A stretch of 64,000 nucleotides of DNA from Meloidogyne chitwoodi. Its lineage: Eukaryota; Nematoda; Chromadorea; Rhabditida; Meloidogynidae. The stretch spans positions 744,001 to 808,000 of the forward strand of contig JACZZP010000015.1 in assembly GCA_015183035.1 (NCBI GenBank), in the 5' to 3' direction. Position numbers and translations under genes: made by a program. Positions 19,460 through 30,545 of the stretch are shown here, in pieces. Numbering within the stretch: position 1 is the stretch's first letter; each line of letters opens with the position of its first letter. The notes beneath the pieces are model-generated. The model searched no databases. It was not told the DNA's origin and saw nothing but the letters and a program-made list of their open reading frames with translations.

Positions 19460-20713
19460 ATGAAACAACAAGAACCTATAACAAATTTATTTGATGCATT
19501 GAAGCAAATATTTGTTGATCCAAAATTGCTTTCTCTTTATGGGATAACTTTTATTCTTGCCCTACTTCTTCCATTCATTATGAGTTTTGTGCTAAGAAAA
19601 TGGAATGATTACAAGCGGTAAGTTAAAATAATTATTAAATTATTTGGAATTATATTTAATTTTGTTAAAAAAACCAATGTCATAAAAGGGATTTGGTAAA
19701 TAATTGTTGTGAAAACACTAATTAAATTTTGTTATCCCAAATTAGACAATATAACCTAAAAAAGCTTATTTTCTTTAAATTTTATTTCAGAGCAAAACTA
19801 ATCAAGAATTCAAAAATATTTGATAAAATTGAGGGTAAAGCTTAAATCATTTAACTTTAAAAATAAATATATATATTTAGATGACGAGTCAGTAAAACTG
19901 CCGGATGGAATGACTGGGTTTTTCAACAAGTCGCTGATGGATTCCTTTCGAAAAAACGCTAAAAATTTGAAAATGCGAGATGTAAATTTTTTTAATTTTT
20001 CTATTTTTTTTAATTTTTAAGAAAAACTGTCCTTTTGTATCAAGAGATGATTTGGTTATTATAAATGAAGAGGATTTGAATGAAAATATTTATAATGATT
20101 CTAAAGAAGCCTCAAAAGGTTTAAAAAACGAGAAAGAAGAGGAAGAAAATAACGATTATCAAGACAAAGATGAAGATAAAATGCCTTTGTTAGAAGATAC
20201 TTTTAAAAAGAAAAAGGTTTTTTTAATTAATTATTATTTAAAAATAAATCAATAGGAAAAGAGACGACGTAAACAATTTAAAGATCCTGATCCAGGTTTG
20301 TTGTTTTTTTTTTGAGAAAAGTTTTTAAAAAATATTTTAACTAAAAATAAAAGTTTTTAAGTAACTGCGGAAGCTCTGAACAAATTAGTTGAGAAAGGCT
20401 TGCATGGAAAATTAGCAACGGCCCAACTTCGTGTTAAGACACAAATGATTGAAGAGAGTATGTCAGAAGAAGAACGTTTAAAGGTATTTTATTAAATTAA
20501 GTTGAGATAATCTTACTTTTAAAAATTTTAAAATAATTTTAAGGAACAAGAAATTCGCCAAAAACAATTGGCCGAAATTTTCCAAATGATGGAAGCACAG
20601 AAAGATAAATTTGGAATTGATGCAAAAGAGGAAGTGGTTAGTTAATAATAATTTTTAAGGTGTGAATATTTTTGATTTTTTAGGTTGAACAGATGAAATT
20701 ATATTCATTATAA
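19460..20713 (+). CDS. MXRA7-like single-pass membrane protein
   Basis: Eight exons (19460-19617, 19791-19834, 19881-19981, 20022-20216, 20256-20295, 20362-20483, 20544-20636, 20684-20713) give 260 residues. One N-terminal membrane segment (YGITFILALLLPFIMSFVL, about residues 28-46) is followed by a basic patch, an acidic Glu/Asp-rich middle and a helical end. The end, EEERLKEQEIRQKQLAEIF then FGIDAKEEVVEQMKLYSL, resembles the C-terminal helical domain of matrix-remodelling-associated protein 7 (EEL..EQ...KEQLAAIF ... EQLRLYDM in vertebrates). The biochemical role of that family is poorly known; a membrane-anchored cytosolic helical domain is what the sequence shows. Family call is by eye and moderately sure. 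Confidence 0.75.
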
Positions 20714-21811
20714 TTCAGTCATTTATTTACAAAAATACCAACAGCAATATTTTTAATTTTTACCTCTAGTCATTAAAATAATTTTTCGAAATTTTTTTGG
20801 ATTTTTTAAAATTAATTCTGATGTGAAAATAAAATTTTTTTATGGTATTGGAATTCAAAATAGCTCTATTTAATTATCAGGAAATAAAATTGAGACAAGT
20901 TTCTTGGACGATTTGAGAAATTTTGATTAAAATTTTAAAGTTTTAATTATTTTTATATAAATTTTGGTTTTAACACCCTAAAACACTTATTTACAATCAA
21001 ATTTAACGGAAATATTTTTACAATTTTTTACATTTTAAAATATTATTTTTATTAAATAAAAAATTATTTTCGCATTATTTTAATATATTTTTATATTTGC
21101 TCAAGGACTTCCTTGTTTATTAAATAAAACTAGTTTATCATAAGTACATAAAAACATTTTTTAGTGGGAAATTAATTAGTAATTGTGTTAATTCTCTGAA
21201 TAAATAATTATAAAAATATAATCTTTTTTTTTGAATATTTTTTATTAATCATAAAGAAGGATAATTAACTGAGTTGTTCAGCAGAAATTAATTTTTAAAA
21301 AAGATGGTTTTTCCAATATTTCTTCTCACACCTTTTTTAAGTACCCTATAAAATAAGAAATTTAAATTATTTAAAAATCACGTTTTAATTTTATCTCTTA
21401 ATTATATAACAATAATTTATTAATTAATTAAAATTTAAAAATATTACAATTGAACTTAGACAATTAAAAAACCAAAAAATAAATATTTCGTTGAAATTAA
21501 AAAATTGGAGGAAGAAGATCAAATAATTTTAACTGTTTAAAATTGTTTGCGTAATCACCTTTGTACTCTCTTTAATGCAAGAGAGGGGAATTTAATGAAT
21601 AAAAGAAAAAAGAATCATTTAATAGACAATCAAAAAAATATATTTAAAATAAAAAGTGAGAGAGAAATAATATTTCTTCAAAATTTAAATTTTTTTTTTA
21701 ATTTTAAAATATTTTTTTCCAGATTTCTGTTAATATATCGATTTTTACCTTGTGTTTTTAATTTAATTTCCTTGTTTACAACGAACCATATATTTACTGA
21801 TAACACAACGA
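20714..21811. other. AT-rich spacer / Kelch gene upstream region
   Basis: Long A/T runs with no conserved reading frame. Presumably contains the promoter of the Kelch gene that starts at 21812. A small palindrome-like CTCTCTTTAATGCAAGAGAG sits near 21567. Nothing else seen. Confidence 0.5.
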
Positions 21812-24800
21812 ATGTCTTCTATTGTAACAGTTTTTCCAACGAAAACACCTACATGTTCATTAAGCGCATTTTTAAGAAAAAAACAAAGAAGAAAGAATAC
21901 AACTTCTTCACTTGACTTAAATAATAGCAGAGAAAATCAGGTTTGAAAATTAATTTTAAATTTGCAAAAATTAAATTTATTAGAAACAAAGTTAAATAGA
22001 CACATTATTTTCGATTTCATTTTTTGGGTAAATATTTTTCTTCCTTTACTATATACAACCAACAAACAAAATTCAGTGAAAATAATTTAAGTGCAGCCGC
22101 GGTAATCACTTAATGGAGCTTACTCCCCCTATGGTTTTTCGATTTTCGGGTCTGTAACTCGGCTCAAACATTTTTCCTAGAAATAAAACTTGTATTCGTG
22201 CTCAGCTCTTCGAGAGAAATCAATGAAATGTGTTACATGATCCGAGCTCGGATCCCATGTACTAGAGTCTTATTCATTGACGAAAAGTCTGTTGACGAAA
22301 GGTATGACGAATGGCTTGTTGACGTAAAGCCTATTGACGAAATGTGACGCTACCTGTAAAATTCTTAATAAATTTATTAAGGCTCCATGACTTTTTGTCA
22401 ATGGACTTTACGTCAACGGATCGTCCGTCAATATTTGTTAATGGATTTTAAGTCAACGGACTTTTCGTCAATGACTAAATATGCATATATGTAATTGAGG
22501 AGTTTTGTCTACATATATGTTTGTCCGAGATTTTATAGTAAACTGATTGGGGAAGTAGAAATGGAAGCTTTTATATAAGTGTTTAAAAGTTCGATACTAT
22601 ATAAACAGCGTATTTTACCATTCTCCTGTTCTACGAGCAGCGCCAACTGTCTGTGACTCCAAGTCTACGAGAAACGTCAACGGTCGGCTACACTAACGGA
22701 GGAAGCTCTATGGGCCAAGGTTTTGCGAGCTACGCTAACGGCGGTGGTGCTAGAGACTAAGGTTTGGCGAGCTACGTTAACGGCGTTGGTTCTAGAGACT
22801 AAGGTTTGGCGAGCTACGCTAACGGCGTTGGTTCTAGAGACTTAGGTCTTAGGAGCTAAGCTAAGGCGTTTGTTCAATAAACTGGTGTCTTAGGAGCTAA
22901 GCTAAGGCGTTTGTTCAATAAACTGGTGTCTTAGGAGCTAAGCTAAGGCGTTTGTTCAATAAACTGGTGTCTTAGGAGCCACGCTAAGGCGTTAGTTCTA
23001 TGAGCCAAGGTTCTAGGAGTATGCTAACGTCTACAAGATACGCCAACGTCTACGAGCAACGTCAACGGTCTATGAGCTACGGTAACGGCGGTGGTGCTTG
23101 AGACTAAGGTTTGGCGAGCTACGCTAACGGCGTTGGTTCTAGAGACTAAGGTTTGGCGAGCTACGCTAACGGCGTTGGTTCTAGAGACTTAGGTCTTAGG
23201 AGCTAAGCTAAGGCGTTTGTTCAATAAACTGGTGTCTTAGGAGCTAAGCTAAGGCGTTTGTTCAATAAACTGGTGTCTTAGGAGCCACGCTAAGGAGTTA
23301 GTTCTATGAGCCAAGGTTCTAGGAGTATGCTAACGTCTACGAGCATCGTCAACGGTCTACGAGCTACGCTAACGGCGGTGGTTTGTTGGCCAAGGTTCTA
23401 GGAGCTATGTTAACGTTTACAAGATACGCCAACGTCTACAAGCTACGACAACGGTGATGGTTCTGTGATGGTGGTGTGTAAAGTCAGAGAAAGTAGGAGA
23501 TCGACTTCCTTTATTATTTCGTTTTTATTGTTGTAGCGCGGTTTTCGGAGCCAGTGTCGACAGCTTGACTTAAAACTTGACTTAAAACTTGACTCATGCT
23601 TGATCATGTTTTAATTTCTCTATGTATTGTTTTGTTTGTAAATGTTTTAATTATGTTATATAGTCTATTCTTTGTAGTTTCTGTTGTGTTAGACGATTGT
23701 AAATTTGGGTATCTGGATGATTATTTCGTTATCTTGTTTGTTTATTTTGTTGGAAATGTTTATATTTATGTATGACTTTATTGTTTAGATTATTTTTTTT
23801 ACTTTTTTTCTATTTTAAAAATTTGTTTATTGACGAAAAATCCGTTTACATAAAGTCCAATGACGAAAAGTATTGAGGAATGGTCCATTGACGTAAATTC
23901 CGTTGACGAAAAGTCGTGCCACCATTTATTAATTTTATTTTAATAAAAAATTAATCGTGGTTCGACAATTGTACAGAGGACAATTATACAGAGGACAACT
24001 GTACAGAGGACAATTGTACAGTGAAGATAGTTAAGTTGTTTGATTTAAGTGGAAAATCAAATACTAGTACAGGAAAAATTAAAATTTTTTAATTTATTAT
24101 TAATTAAATGAAAAAAAATAATATTTCTTTTTTCCATTTTTAATTATTTTTTTTTTGGCTTGGATAATTTCTTAAAACATAAGAAAGTTTATTAAATAAT
24201 AATCAACTTCAATCTCCTAAAGTATTAGTATATGATAACTAAGGATTTTTTGTTAAAACTAAATATATATTAAGGGGAAAAGGAATCCGTCGAAAAAGAA
24301 TTTACATTAATCAAGATGCAAATTTACAACAAATTTACGCTGAATTTGAACAGCGAGCAGGAGATCCTCTTAATTACTTAAGAACATTTCTTATAGATTA
24401 GCAAGCACGTCATTAATTTTATTTTTAAAAATAATCGTTCACTGTACAATTGTCCTCTGTACAATTGTCTTCTGTACAATTGTCTTCTGTACAATTGTCC
24501 TAGCCCCAAATTAATTACCTATTTAGGAATCTGAAGCTTTTAATCCTGTTAGAGGCTTCAGAAGACGTTTAGTGACAGTTGGCCCAATTTTATTCATGCG
24601 TTCAAATCAGAGAAATGTTAAAAATTCGCAAGATGTTTCTAGCACTTTAGTAATTATTTTTTTATTAAATTTTTAATTAAAGTTAATTTTAAGAAAAAGA
24701 ATACTCCAATTTTTCTAAATAATTTTAAAATTGTTCAAATTTATGACTGCAAACTTTCAACTAAAATTGTTCCTTCAAGACGATTGGAATGCTGCGATTG

Positions 24801-27035
24801 TTGTAATTATAAATTATATTTTTAAATATTTAAAGATTTATTTTAGGTCCAATAGCTAGAAGTGGACATCGAATTTTTTCAGATTTAGATTTTATTTATA
24901 TTTTGGGTGGTTATAATTATGCTTATAATAATGACAAAACTTAGTAGGTTATTTAAAAAATAAAATAAAGGAAGAAAACTTTGAGACTAAATTACTCTTT
25001 TCGGCAATCCTTAACAATTGGGGCTCCACCTCAAATATTCGCAGTGGCATAGTAAAAATGTGTTTTTAGGGGTTATCGAGGTCGCTGATTACGAATTTGA
25101 TCTTATCACAAATCCTTATCATTTTATCACTAATTTTAAAAATCAAAGATTTTATCAAGATTTTCGCTCATTTGCTGATTACATGCTGGGCATAGTGGGG
25201 GTACAATGTAAAATGTTACGTTGTTGTAAAAATTTAATGGCAGATTCTTTTTTATTAATAAGCAGAGTAATTTGGAAAGTATCCATGATAAAATCTTTGA
25301 TTTTTAAAATTAGTGATAAAATGATAAGGATTTGTGATAAGATCAAATTCGTAATCAGCGACCTCGATAACCCCTAAAAACACATTTTTACTATGCCACT
25401 GCGAATATTTGAGGTGGAGCCCCAATTGTTAAGGATTGCCCTCTTTTCTATAAAACAAAAATCAAACAATTTTTATAAAATTATTTTTATTAAATAAAAA
25501 TTTAATTTAAGTACTGATGCTTGGCGTTTCAATCGTTTAACAAATCAATGGCAACTTTGTACACTTGCCAATCAATCAGAACCCTTACCCAATACATTAG
25601 CTTCTTTTTCCCTTGTTTCTGTTATTTCAAATAATGCTAATAATAATAATGAAATTTATATTTTTGGTGGTACTGGTTTTCCTTTTGGTCAAAAAGCAAC
25701 AAATAAATTGCATAAAATTAAAATTGATTTTAATGGGAAAATTCATATAAATGTAAGAAAATTAATTTGAAAAAGTTAATTTGTTAATTTTTAGTTAGAA
25801 GCTTCAAATTCGATTGGCAATGAAACTGAAAATAGTGAAAATAATAATTTTATTTTACCTATAAATAATAATAATTTATCTAATCAACAAGAAGAATATC
25901 CTCCAAAAATGTATGGTCAAGCAATGTGTCATAGAATTGAAATTAATTCTAAAAATAATTATCCGTATCAAGTTATTTATTTAGTTGGTGGAACAAGCGG
26001 TTAATTTTATTTAAAAATATTTTTTAATTTATTTTTATTTAGGTCATATTTATAATATGGATATTTGGAGGATGGAACGTCCTTGCAATCAACCAAATTC
26101 GCAATGGAAAGCTACACTCTTAAATGTTAGTTTTTATGTTTTAAAATATTTTTAATATTATTAATTTTAAAGAAAAATGGATTTGAATCTGGTCGTTATA
26201 GATTAGAAGCTGTTTTACATGGACAAAAGATTTTTACATTTGGTGGTGGTGCTCCTGATTTTTGTGCAGAATTTAATCAAGTAAAAGAAACAAAATTTAA
26301 AAAAATAATTATTTTTTGAAGGTACTTGTTTTTAATATTTCTGAACGAAAATTTGAATATTGTCAAACTACTCCTGATCCTGTTTTTGGTTTTCCTTGGG
26401 GCAGAAAATGTCATTCATTAGTACAATTAGATGATAATGTTTATATAATTGGTGGATGTCGTGATAGTTTAATAGAACAAATAGAACAGGTTTTTTTAAA
26501 AAAATTAAAAAGAGAATATATTTTATTTTATAGCAACAACCAAATATAAATACAAAACAACATTTATTTAATGATATTTGGTGTTTTAATTTAAATAATT
26601 TAAAATGGTCAAGATTAAAAACTAATTTACCAATTTCTGTTTATTTTCATTCTGCTACTTTAACACCAGATGGTTGTATTTATATTTTTGGTGGTTGTGT
26701 AGATGAAGATCCTCTTTCACAAATTAGAGTAAATTGCCTTCAAAGATTATGGTTAAAACCTCCATCTTTGCGTTATTTTGCTTCAAAAATATTAATTAAA
26801 AATATTAATCAAAGAAAACAATTTTGTTATCAAAATAATATTCGATTAAGTGATTCTGAGGTTTTTTTATTATTTATTTTTTAATTAAAAATTAGACATT
26901 TTATTCTCCAATTATAATTAATTTCGGCTAAAAAATTATGATTTTTTTTTAAAATAGTTTTCTAGTCTCTTTATAATTTAAATTTATTTTTAGACTCTCA
27001 TTTCGACAATTTTCAAAGCTAGTGTTGCTGCTTGA
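21812..27035 (+). CDS. KLHDC10-like Kelch-repeat protein
   Basis: Exon 1 (21812-21940, MSSIVTVFPTKTPTCS...) joins in phase to 24527-24649, 24694-24799, 24847-24943, 25512-25752, 25795-25999, 26043-26125, 26173-26280, 26322-26489, 26534-26860 and 26994-27035. Kelch blades are visible: PIARSGHRIFSDLDFIYILG, EIYIFGGTGFPFG, PPKMYGQAMCH, VIYLVGGTSGHIYNMDIWRM, GRYRLEAVLHGQKIFTFGGG, WGRKCHSLVQLDDNVYIIGG and VYFHSATLTPDGCIYIFGG. Blade order and the GTGFPFG, GTSGHIY and ISVYFHSA signatures match KLHDC10, a cullin-2 substrate receptor that in vertebrates regulates ASK1 and reads C-degrons. The C-terminal ILIKNINQRKQ region would be the BC/cullin-box side, but I cannot confirm that box. Intron 1 is 2.6 kb and full of repeats. 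Confidence 0.88.
22070..22250. repeat. Diverged partial copy of the 45.3-46.0 kb element
   Basis: TTCAGTGAAAATAATTTAAG followed by GCAGCCGCGGTAATCAC and CTATGGTTTTTCGATTTTCG is the reverse complement of 45440-45550 with scattered changes. Only the inner arm and part of the centre are present; the outer ends (GTGACTTATAACGGG) are missing. It lies at the start of the Kelch gene's first intron. Confidence 0.75.
22274..23923. mobile_element. Foldback element with TTGACG-rich arms and a minisatellite core
   Basis: The arm at 22381-22474 (CATGACTTTTTGTCAATGG..., many TTGACG words) is repeated inverted at 23829-23923 (...CCGTTGACGAAAAGTCGTGC). A third arm copy, 22274-22351, is in the opposite orientation and forms an immediate hairpin with 22386-22475 across a short loop. 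Between the outer arms lies the 42/41 nt tandem repeat. No protein-coding frame was recognised. The structure fits a Foldback-type or composite non-autonomous transposon inserted in the Kelch gene's intron 1. Confidence 0.75.
22624..23470. repeat. Higher-order minisatellite (42 nt and 41 nt units)
   Basis: A 42 nt unit (GAGCTACGCTAACGGCGTTG + GTTCTAGAGACTAAGGTTTGGC) starts at 22727, 22769 and 22811. It is followed by 41 nt units (CTTAGGAGCTAAGCTAAGGC + GTTTGTTCAATAAACTGGTGT) spaced exactly 41 at 22861, 22902 and 22943, then a linker with GCCACGCTAAGG and CGTCAACGGTC. The whole block is repeated from about 23070 with fewer units. This is two-level tandem duplication. The array is GC richer than its surroundings. 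On the minus strand the 42 nt unit is open in one frame (14 residues per unit), but the 41 nt units break it. Confidence 0.9.
23963..24500. mobile_element. Inverted-repeat element with tandem GTACAGAGGACAATT arms
   Basis: The left arm (23963-24025) is a short tandem run of a GTACAGAGGACAATT-like 16-17 nt unit ending CAGTGAAG. The right arm (24437-24500) is the inverted counterpart, GTTCACTGTACAATTGTCC... repeated. The interior, about 410 nt, is AT rich and holds a decayed coding segment. It lies in the Kelch gene's intron 1, ending only about 26 nt before exon 2. Confidence 0.8.
24256..24402 (+). pseudogene. Decayed coding segment inside the inverted-repeat element
   Basis: One frame reads GFFVKTKYILRGKGIRRKRI then YINQDANLQQIYAEFEQRAG and DPLNYLRTFLID, ending in TAG, with another stop just upstream. 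Residue composition looks like real protein rather than A/T noise, and it sits between the arms of the 23963-24500 element. It may be a remnant of a transposase or other element-borne gene, or a captured host exon. I cannot name the family. Confidence 0.4.
25003..25440. mobile_element. 438 bp inverted-repeat element with 8 bp target duplication
   Basis: Ends are GGCAATCCTTAACAATTGGG and its exact inverse, and the long arms extend about 150 nt inward (GTAAAAATGTGTTTTTAGGG, GGTCGCTGATTACGAATTTG). The element is flanked on both sides by CTCTTTTC (24995-25002 and 25441-25448), a perfect 8 bp target-site duplication. Eight-base duplications are typical of the hAT superfamily. No transposase is encoded. 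It sits in an intron of the KLHDC10-like gene, between exons ending at 24943 and starting at 25512, so splicing should be unaffected. Confidence 0.9.
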
Positions 27036-27620
27036 TGTTTTTTGTTTGTATAAATTTTAGTTAATTTTATAATGATTTTATTTAATTTTTTCAAATTTAC
27101 ATTTCTTATTATTTAATTTTTAAAAAATAATTTTCAGAATAAATAATTAATAAATTAATTAATATTTAATACAAAAGAGACTAAATTGTTAAAGTTAATA
27201 TAAAACATATTTATAGGGTATAAAAAATATATTAATTTTTGTGTGAAGGTATATATATTGTTAAATATAAAAATGTTATTTTTTAATAAATGAAGGAAAA
27301 TTTAATTTTGGAATTTTTATTTTTTTAAATATTTTAAAGAGGATTTAAGGTAATTACACATTTGGGTATACATATGCCAAATAAACAGTGGGTATTAAAA
27401 CAGGTAAAATTACATTTTAGTGATCCCGAGTCAGAATTATTTTTAAGATATCTATATCATTGGACTAATCCCTAAAAATTAAAAAAAATCAGTTTTTTAA
27501 AGTCTGATCCCATAAAATTCTGATCGGGATCCCTCACGAGCCGACCAATTGATAACCAATATAATTTAATATTTTAAATAAAAATATATATTCTTTCCCT
27601 TAAATTCTTCTTTTTAATAT
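27036..27620. other. AT-rich spacer with a short inverted repeat
   Basis: Between the convergent 3' ends of the Kelch gene and paralogue A. At 27421-27535 GATCCCGAGTCAGAATT is mirrored by AATTCTGATCGGGATC about 80 nt on, which looks like a small MITE remnant and is more GC rich than the surroundings. No gene seen. Confidence 0.55.
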
Positions 27621-29109
27621 TTATTCAATCATTAATGATTCACTTCTTTCATAATATAATTCTTCTTTACTTTGATTATTTGAATTATTATTATTAATTA
27701 ATAAAGGAATAGCTGCTTTTATACAAAACCAAGTTAACATTGAAAAAAACATTCCAGTAGCAAAAGCAAATATATTTAAAGGTGTAAATGTTGCAAGTAA
27801 TGAAAATATTGCAAAATAACCAAAAAATAAACCTGCTGAAATTAATAAACCAGCAGAAATACCCTCTGATATAGCACCTCTTTTATGACGATTATTATTA
27901 TTTTTTATTAAAACTAAAATTAAATAAAATAAATATTTAATCTTTTCTAATTTATTTATTTTAATATAATCCATCCTTTTATACTATAAAAGAATATTTA
28001 TTTTATTTTAAAATGATTGAAAAAATCCAAGCAAAAAAATGGGAATTAGGATTTAAGAATTTTAATAAAAAATTTCGAGATTTTGCTTTTCTCAAAGATT
28101 TACTTATTTATTTAAATATTATAAATATTTTAATTTCTTTTTAAAAACTCTCTTAAAGGTTTTTTTTAATTTTAATTTTAAAAAAATAATAATTTTTTAA
28201 GGAAAACTTCTCCAGTAATTTATTTTATTTTTTTAATAATAAATGTGAAAAATAATTAATTTTAATTAAAAAAACCTTTATTATTTTTAGTAATTAATTT
28301 AATTTTTTTCTTCATATTTTTAAGTTTTAATAAATTTCTAATTGCTTTTTTTAATAAAATTAAAGGTTTTGCTGATTTTTTAAAAAATTTATTTGTTGAT
28401 CCTTTTATTCTTTTTTTATTTAAATTTAATTCATTTAATATTTTTTTATAAATTTTATTTTTTTTTAATATTTTTTCCATTCCATTTTCTAAAGTTTCAC
28501 AATTTTTAAAAGACTCAGGATTTTCTGGATTTATTTTTTCACAACATTTTTTTATATTTTCTCTTTGTTCTTTTCCAATATTTTTTACTATTTTTAAAAT
28601 AAAATTTTTTTTTAAATTTTTAAAAAATTTTATTCCTTTTTTGAAGAAATTTTGTTTATTTTTTCCCTTCTTTTTAATTATTTGACTACACAAAGTTAAT
28701 AATCCACCAAAAACTTCATTTATATTTTCAGTTGTTTTTTGATTTTTTGGATTTGGTAATAAAGGAATTTCTTCTTCTTCTTCTTTAAAATAAATAAATT
28801 AATTTTTAATTTATAAAATATTATTTTTTTAATTTAAAATAACTTTTTAATAATTAAATAAATTAAAATTAATTTTATACTTGTTAATTCAGCCTTTTTT
28901 GATTTATTTTTTAAGCCAATCCAACTAAAATTGTTTAACCAATTTTTTGATTCTTTTGTTTTAGAATTAGTTATATTATCTTCTTTTTTAATAAAATTTA
29001 AGAAATAATATTAAATTAAAATTAAAAATTAACCTTTTAAATTATTTTCAACAAAAATAATAAAAATATTTAAAATTAAAAAATAAATAAATATTTGCCA
29101 GAAGAACAT
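27621..29109 (-). CDS. Unrecognised family, paralogue A: leader, Lys-rich Cys region, RHKR site, hydrophobic end
   Basis: Four phase-consistent exons (29109-29034, 28982-28881, 28782-28276, 27913-27621) give about 325 residues. The N-terminus MFFWQIFIYFLILNIFIIFV is a signal peptide or anchor. A very Lys/Asn-rich middle carries spaced Cys (LTLCSQ, IKKCCEKINPENPES, FKNCE). The last exon starts near NNNNRHKRGAISEGISAGLL, a furin-like R-x-K-R followed by two hydrophobic stretches (LLISAGLFFGYFAIFSLLA, FAFATGMFFSMLTWFCI), and ends in a short acidic tail. It aligns over its whole length with paralogue B at 30.5-32.0 kb. If the 350 nt intron 3 is not used, the gene instead ends at 28262 and the last exon is separate. 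I do not recognise the family; secretion or membrane location and cleavage are inferred. Confidence 0.65.
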
Positions 29110-30545
29110 TATTTATTTATTTATTTAATATATTATTATCTGGTAAAACTGAAAAATTTTAAGAATATTTTTATATCAGAAATTTTAAAATATTTTAAAT
29201 TTAATTTAAGGAAATTTAAGTTAATTTTGATTTTGTTAGATATTTTCTATTATTCTCCGCTTTTTCTACAGTAATTTAATTTAAAAATAAATTTAATAAT
29301 TGATCATAATTCCTTTTAAACAGAAGGAATTGGTTATTATTATTAATATTTAATTTTATTTTTTTTTAATTAATTATGAAATATTTTTATTTAATTTTTA
29401 TTTATTTAAATTATGAAAGAGAAAAAATAAAAAAATAAAAATATTAGTTAAAGTACTACTTTATCCCCAATATATTCAATAATAAACACGTAGTATTATA
29501 TATTTCCACACTTTAAAAAAATAATCAATAAAATGATCGTCTTTGCCAAAAAATTTAAAATTTTAATTTTTAAAAATCCTTTTCTTGCCAAATAACAAAA
29601 GAATCTATGAATATTTAAAAATAACCTAGGAAGGGTATTCGCTTATTTGTATTTTTATGTTTCAACAAAATACTTTGGAATTTCTAAATAAATTAAAAAA
29701 AAAAAAATAATGAAATTTATTTACATAAAAATAATATAATATAAATATAAATATATTTGTTAAATAAAATATAAATATAATTTAATGGGTAATATTTAAA
29801 AGGGGGTGAGGTAATTAATTAATAAATAATTTAGAACAAATGGAAAGATTTTTAAAAGTTTTTAAATTAATAAAATTTAATTTTTTTATAAAATAATTTT
29901 TAATCTTTCCAAAAAACTAAAAAATATATTTAAAAAAGAGGTAAAAATAATTATAAAAATTAATTTAAAATTAACTAAAATAATATTTAGAACATACTAG
30001 TCTAGTTTATTATTTATATATTAATTAATTAATTATTTTATATTTAAAAATATTAATTAAATTTAATTCTTATAAAAACTAGACTATATGTAGATATCCA
30101 AAATATTATCTTCTAAAAATTATAAATAAATTGAATAATATTTAAAAAAAAAAGAATTAAAATATTTTAAATTTAAATATGTATATATATTAACAAAATA
30201 TTTTCAATCTAAAAAATTAGAAAAAACAATTAGATATTTTAGATTAAAATTAAATAAATTGTCTAATTAAAGCTTACCTACAATAAAAATAAATTATAGC
30301 TTTTTTAATAAATTCAAAGAAAAAATAAAAGTTGAGGGCTTTTATTTAGACAATTTTTAGTAAAATAAAGTGTTTACTTTTGTTATAAAAAAATAACAAA
30401 ACTTATAAGGAAAACTGTAATTTTGTGTGTTTTTTAATATATAAAAGGGGTGTTTGTGTTAAAAAACAATTAATTGTTTTTTCTCTTCTTTTAATGTTCT
30501 CCATGTTTAAAACAATTAATTGTTTTTTCTTTTTCTTCTCTTCTT
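29110..30545. other. AT-rich spacer between tandem paralogues, with duplicated 3' end
   Basis: Almost pure A/T with no gene. Near its right end, 30464-30509 and 30510-30563 are tandem copies of AACAATTAATTG...CTTCTTTTAATGTTCTCCATG. The second copy includes the stop codon and last codons of paralogue B, so the terminal coding and 3' sequence has been duplicated. Confidence 0.6.

Noticed and set aside
21547..21915. 122-codon plus-strand open frame before the Kelch gene
   Set aside because: Overlaps the supported Kelch exon 1 in another frame and has A/T-driven composition.
22727..23060. Minus-strand open frame through the 42 nt minisatellite units (14 residues per unit)
   Set aside because: The adjacent 41 nt units shift the frame at every repeat and no start, signal or splice context supports translation.
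25018..25377. 119-codon open frame on the plus strand
   Set aside because: It lies wholly inside the 438 bp inverted-repeat element and reads across both arms; chance frame in a palindrome.
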